Shown: positions 61,514-64,000 of the stretch, one piece after another
Position numbering within the stretch: the stretch's first letter is position 1
Layout: the number at the start of each line of letters is the position of its first letter
Source: Paenibacillus pasadenensis DSM 19293
Lineage (GTDB): Bacteria; Bacillota; Bacilli; Paenibacillales; Paenibacillaceae
Assembly (NCBI RefSeq): GCF_000422485.1
Contig: NZ_KE383849.1
Coordinates: 45,606 to 109,605 of the forward strand
Direction: 5' to 3'
Length of the DNA: 64,000 nucleotides
The notes under the pieces: model-generated
Databases searched by the model: none
What the model was told of the DNA's origin: nothing
The model's input: only the letters and a program-made list of their open reading frames with translations
Translations under genes and position numbers: made by a program

Positions 61514-61975
61514 TCAGCTCCTTCCGCAGCCTGGCTCATAAGGACTGTACAGCGCCGGCCACAGCGTGCCGAGGCGCAGCGCCTCCTCGAGCGGATATTG
61601 AGGCAACCCCGTCGGCTGGTACAGGATGTACTGATTCGGCGGAATGACATACCGCCTGACGCCGATCGGCGGGCACGGATCGCATGCTCCCCGAAAGGGA
61701 AGCCATTCCCTGTAGCCGGCTCCCGGCACGCCCGGCGGCGGCAGCTCGCCCGCTGCTCCCGCCTGCGCTCCGTAGCCCGCCGCCGCGCCGTATGCGGGCT
61801 GGCCGTAAGCGGCCGCAGCCGCCAGCTCCGCCTCGCTGCGGTAAGCCTGCTGCGGGGCGCCGAAGCCAGGGGCCCCGCCGGCATAGGCCGGGGCGCCATA
61901 CGCGCCGCCGCCGGGCTGGCCGGCATAACCGCCCTGGCCGCCTCCGAACATACCTCTTGCTGCCTGTAGCCTCAT
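61514..61975 (-). CDS. cotJA: CotJA spore-coat protein with Gly/Ala/Tyr-rich N-terminal extension
   Basis: 153 residues, against about 82 in B. subtilis. The C-terminal part is CotJA: VIPPNQYILYQPTGLPQYPL then EEALRLGTLWPALYSPYEP. The first 75 residues are a low-complexity Gly/Ala/Tyr/Pro region (GGGQGGYAGQPGGGAYGAPA) absent from the short family members. AAGGAGG precedes the ATG at 61975, so the extension is translated. First gene of the operon. Confidence 0.9.
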   Translation of the reverse strand: MRLQAARGMFGGGQGGYAGQPGGGAYGAPAYAGGAPGFGAPQQAYRSEAELAAAAAYGQPAYGAAAGYGAQAGAAGELPPPGVPGAGYREWLPFRGACDPCPPIGVRRYVIPPNQYILYQPTGLPQYPLEEALRLGTLWPALYSPYEPGCGRS

Positions 61976-62051
61976 GTCCTGCCTCCTTGCCCGGCCGAGC
62001 CTCCTTCTGTCGACGCAGCGGCTGCAGGCCGGATGCTGTGCTGCTCCTTAA

Positions 62052-62081
62052 AGCGTATGAGCCGGGGCTTTTCCAACTTGC
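62052..62081 (-). promoter_or_regulatory. Candidate sigma-E promoter of the cotJ operon
   Basis: Minus strand: CATACGCT (plus 62052-62059) matches seven of eight bases of the sigma-E -10 consensus CATACAMT. GCAAGTT (plus 62075-62081), 15 bp upstream, is a partial -35. B. subtilis cotJ is sigma-E dependent. Confidence 0.5.
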
Positions 62082-62192
62082 CTTTTACTTTTTGGCGATG
62101 CCATCCGATAGGACTTTGCCGGGGCGACGGCGAAGTAGAAGCGATCGCGCTCCCTGCGCCTCCTCCCAACTCCGTCCGAAAGGCAGGTCGCC

Positions 62193-62921
62193 ATGTTCGA
62201 TTCCGACATTACCGAGCGCTTCGTCGCCTACAGTCCTGCCCATCTGATCAGCCTCGGACTCATCTTCGCCGCGGTCCTGCTGCTGTTCGCCTTCCGCGGG
62301 CCGCTGGCCCGCCGCCGCCCCGCGTCCGGTCGCTACGCGCTGGCCGGACTGCTCGCCGCCTGCGAGATTCTGCTGAACGTCTGGTACGTCTCGAACGGCG
62401 TGTTCCGCCCGGAGGCCACCCTTCCGTTGGAGCTGTGCAGCATCTCGCTTTATTTGTCCGTCATCATGCTGCTGCTGCGCAGCCGGCTGCTGTTCCAGAT
62501 CGTCTACTTCACCGCGATCGGCGGCGCGCTGCAGGCGCTTGCCACGCCCGTGCTCGGCTATGCGTTTCCGCATTTCCGCTTCCTCGAGTTTTTTGCCGCG
62601 CACGGTCTGCTGCTCCTGGCGGCCCTCTACATGGTCTGGGTCGAAGGCTTCCGCCCGACGCTGCGCTCGCCGTTCATCGCCTGGGGAGCGGTCAACGCGA
62701 TCGCCGCCGTCGTGTTCGCGGTCAACCGGCTGACCGGAGCGAACTACATGTTCCTCGCCCGCAAGCCGCCGAGCTCGTCGCTGCTCGACTATCTCGGCCC
62801 GTACCCGTGGTACATCCTGTCGCTCGAGGCCGTCGCGCTACTGCTGTTCCTGCTGCTCTACCTGCCGTTCGCGCGAAGCGGACGGCGCGGAAGGGAGCCG
62901 GCCCGCGCCCCGTCGCCTTAG
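62193..62921 (+). CDS. YwaF-like (TIGR02206) integral membrane protein
   Basis: 242 residues with about seven membrane segments. The N-terminus FVAYSPAHLISLGLIF, the LPLELCSISLYLSV and the LDYLGPYPWYILSLE segments are typical of the TIGR02206/YwaF membrane family. Function is unknown. AAGGCAGG precedes the ATG. It converges with the permease gene at the right edge over a shared terminator. Confidence 0.85.
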   Translation: MFDSDITERFVAYSPAHLISLGLIFAAVLLLFAFRGPLARRRPASGRYALAGLLAACEILLNVWYVSNGVFRPEATLPLELCSISLYLSVIMLLLRSRLLFQIVYFTAIGGALQALATPVLGYAFPHFRFLEFFAAHGLLLLAALYMVWVEGFRPTLRSPFIAWGAVNAIAAVVFAVNRLTGANYMFLARKPPSSSLLDYLGPYPWYILSLEAVALLLFLLLYLPFARSGRRGREPARAPSP

Positions 62922-62951
62922 GCGGTTCCCTTGAGGAAGGCCGTACGCGCC

Positions 62952-62995
62952 AAAAAAGCCCGCTTCTCCCGACAGTCGGGAAAAGCGGGCTTTTT
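62952..62995. terminator. Bidirectional terminator
   Basis: AAAAAGCCCGCTT pairs with AAGCGGGCTTTTT, with an inner TCCCGAC/GTCGGGA stem. It lies between two converging genes. Confidence 0.9.
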
Positions 62996-63013
62996 CGCCT
63001 GCGCCGAAGGCGG

Positions 63014-64000
63014 CTACAGGCGGATCTTGAGCTGGAACAGGCCGGCCTTGCGCGCCGCCATGTAGATGATGACGACGAGCGGGCCGAGAAAAACGCCGAT
63101 GACGCCCACCAGCTTGAAGCCGACATAAAGGCTGATCAGCGCGGAGATCGCGCCGATGCCGACGGAGTCGCCGAGAATTTTGGGCTCGATGATGCGCCGC
63201 ACGACGGTGATGACGAGAAACAGCAGCACGAGGCCGAACGCGGTGCCGCTGTGGCCGGCCAGCAGCATGTAGGCCGCCCACGGCACGAGCACCGACCCGG
63301 TGCCGAGGATCGGCAGGATGTCGACGACAACGACGAGCAGCGCGATCGCCATCGCGTAGTCGATGCCCATGCTCGCCAGGCCGATCAGCGTCAGGACGTA
63401 CGTCACGAGGCTGAGCAGCAGCTGCGAGCGCAGGAAGCCGAAGATCGAGTCCTTTAGGTTGTCGAGCACCTGCCCGAGCTGCGGCTGGGAGTCCTCGTGG
63501 AACAGCGACAGGAACGACGCCCTCATCGTGTCGAGGCCGAAGCTGAACATGTACACCGCGACGAGGAACACGATCGTGAAGATGAACATTCCCGGCAGGC
63601 CCGAGGCGACGGCGACGACCGAGCCTGAGAGCGCGGTCGCCATGCCCGTCAGCGAGCTGGCGAGCCCGTTTAGCACCTTTTCCAGCTGCACGGCCGTCTC
63701 CGGCGGGATCGTCATGTAGACATCCTTGGCATGCTCGAACTTTTCTCGGAAAAAGACGTTCGCATCCGCCACCATCGCCGGCGCGCGGTTCCAAAAGGCG
63801 ATCAGCTCCGCCGCCAGCTTGAAGCCGATGCCGGCGGCAAGCGCCAGCAGCAGCACGGTGAACAGCGTGCTGCTCGCGGCCGCGGCCGCGAGCCGGCTCA
63901 TGCCGGCCTTGCGCATCAGCAGCCGGTTGAGCGGCTCCAAAAAGATGGCGACGACAAGCGCGAGCAGGAACGGCGCGCCGACGGTGAAGCTGAGGTACAG
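63014..64000 (-). CDS. ytvI: YtvI-like sporulation membrane protein (AI-2E transporter family), 5' end outside window
   Basis: At least 328 residues are present; the reading frame runs to the right edge (the edge encodes LYLSFTVGAPFLLALVVAIF), so the start is missing. Multiple membrane segments and the family hallmarks DILPILGTGSVLVPWA, RRIIEPKILGDSVGIG and GPLVVIIYMAARKAG identify the AI-2E/PerM superfamily, and the context suits the YtvI sporulation branch. YtvI is expressed in the mother cell; its cargo is unknown. Confidence 0.82.
   Translation of the reverse strand: MYLSFTVGAPFLLALVVAIFLEPLNRLLMRKAGMSRLAAAAASSTLFTVLLLALAAGIGFKLAAELIAFWNRAPAMVADANVFFREKFEHAKDVYMTIPPETAVQLEKVLNGLASSLTGMATALSGSVVAVASGLPGMFIFTIVFLVAVYMFSFGLDTMRASFLSLFHEDSQPQLGQVLDNLKDSIFGFLRSQLLLSLVTYVLTLIGLASMGIDYAMAIALLVVVVDILPILGTGSVLVPWAAYMLLAGHSGTAFGLVLLFLVITVVRRIIEPKILGDSVGIGAISALISLYVGFKLVGVIGVFLGPLVVIIYMAARKAGLFQLKIRL

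Overview
The window is GC-rich, gene-dense Firmicute DNA, most likely from a member of the Paenibacillaceae (Paenibacillus, Cohnella or a close relative). The evidence is a cotJ spore-coat operon, a run of YheC/YheD-type spore-coat ATP-grasp genes, a YtvI-type sporulation membrane protein, YtoI, YheA and YjfB homologues, very large S-layer-homology (SLH) surface proteins, and Gram-positive style ribosome-binding sites, sigma-A promoters and Fur boxes. I saw no rRNA, tRNA, CRISPR array or complete insertion sequence.

Region by region. 0.1-4.3 kb (minus): nosD-nosL-nosY-nosF plus a thioredoxin-like gene, a copper-loading set for nitrous-oxide reductase or a similar enzyme; nosZ is not in the window. 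4.5-8.1 kb: a YtoI-like CBS/DRTGG regulator and, divergently, a secreted amidase. 8.3-18.4 kb (minus): one tightly coupled ten-gene operon. It encodes an oligopeptide/nickel-type importer (lipoprotein, permease, a permease fused to an ATPase, a second ATPase), an FtsE/FtsX-like pair, a membrane-anchored coiled-coil protein, two paralogous GATase1-like proteins and a membrane-anchored SLH-like protein. Its promoter carries a perfect 7-1-7 Fur box, and the adjacent LysR gene has a near-perfect one. This is the best candidate for an undescribed system: an iron-controlled importer coupled to an FtsEX-like cell-wall module.

19.6-21.5 kb holds small genes (yjfB-like, a small membrane protein, yheA-like) and a secreted trypsin-like protease. 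21.5-43.3 kb (minus) is a three-gene operon for giant exported surface proteins of 1755, about 2540 and 2913 residues; the last two end in SLH anchors. 43.4-44.15 kb is a scar with a five-copy 52-bp tandem array and a decayed IS1182-type transposase end. 44.2-48.4 kb is a two-component system: a SARP-type response regulator and a 7TM hybrid kinase in which the central phospho-acceptor His and Asp are both replaced.

48.6-56.6 kb (plus) has five tandem YheC/YheD-family ATP-grasp genes and one GNAT gene; two carry long low-complexity repeat tails, and a 51-bp tandem array with eight full copies follows. 57.2-59.8 kb (minus) has a HAD phosphatase coupled to a soluble PAS histidine kinase. 60.0-62.0 kb has a Pro/Gly-rich coat-like protein and the cotJA-cotJB-(small ORF)-cotJC operon behind a sigma-E-like promoter. 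62.2 kb to the edge has a YwaF-like membrane protein and a YtvI-like permease cut by the window end. All functions are read from sequence motifs by eye; no database search was run.
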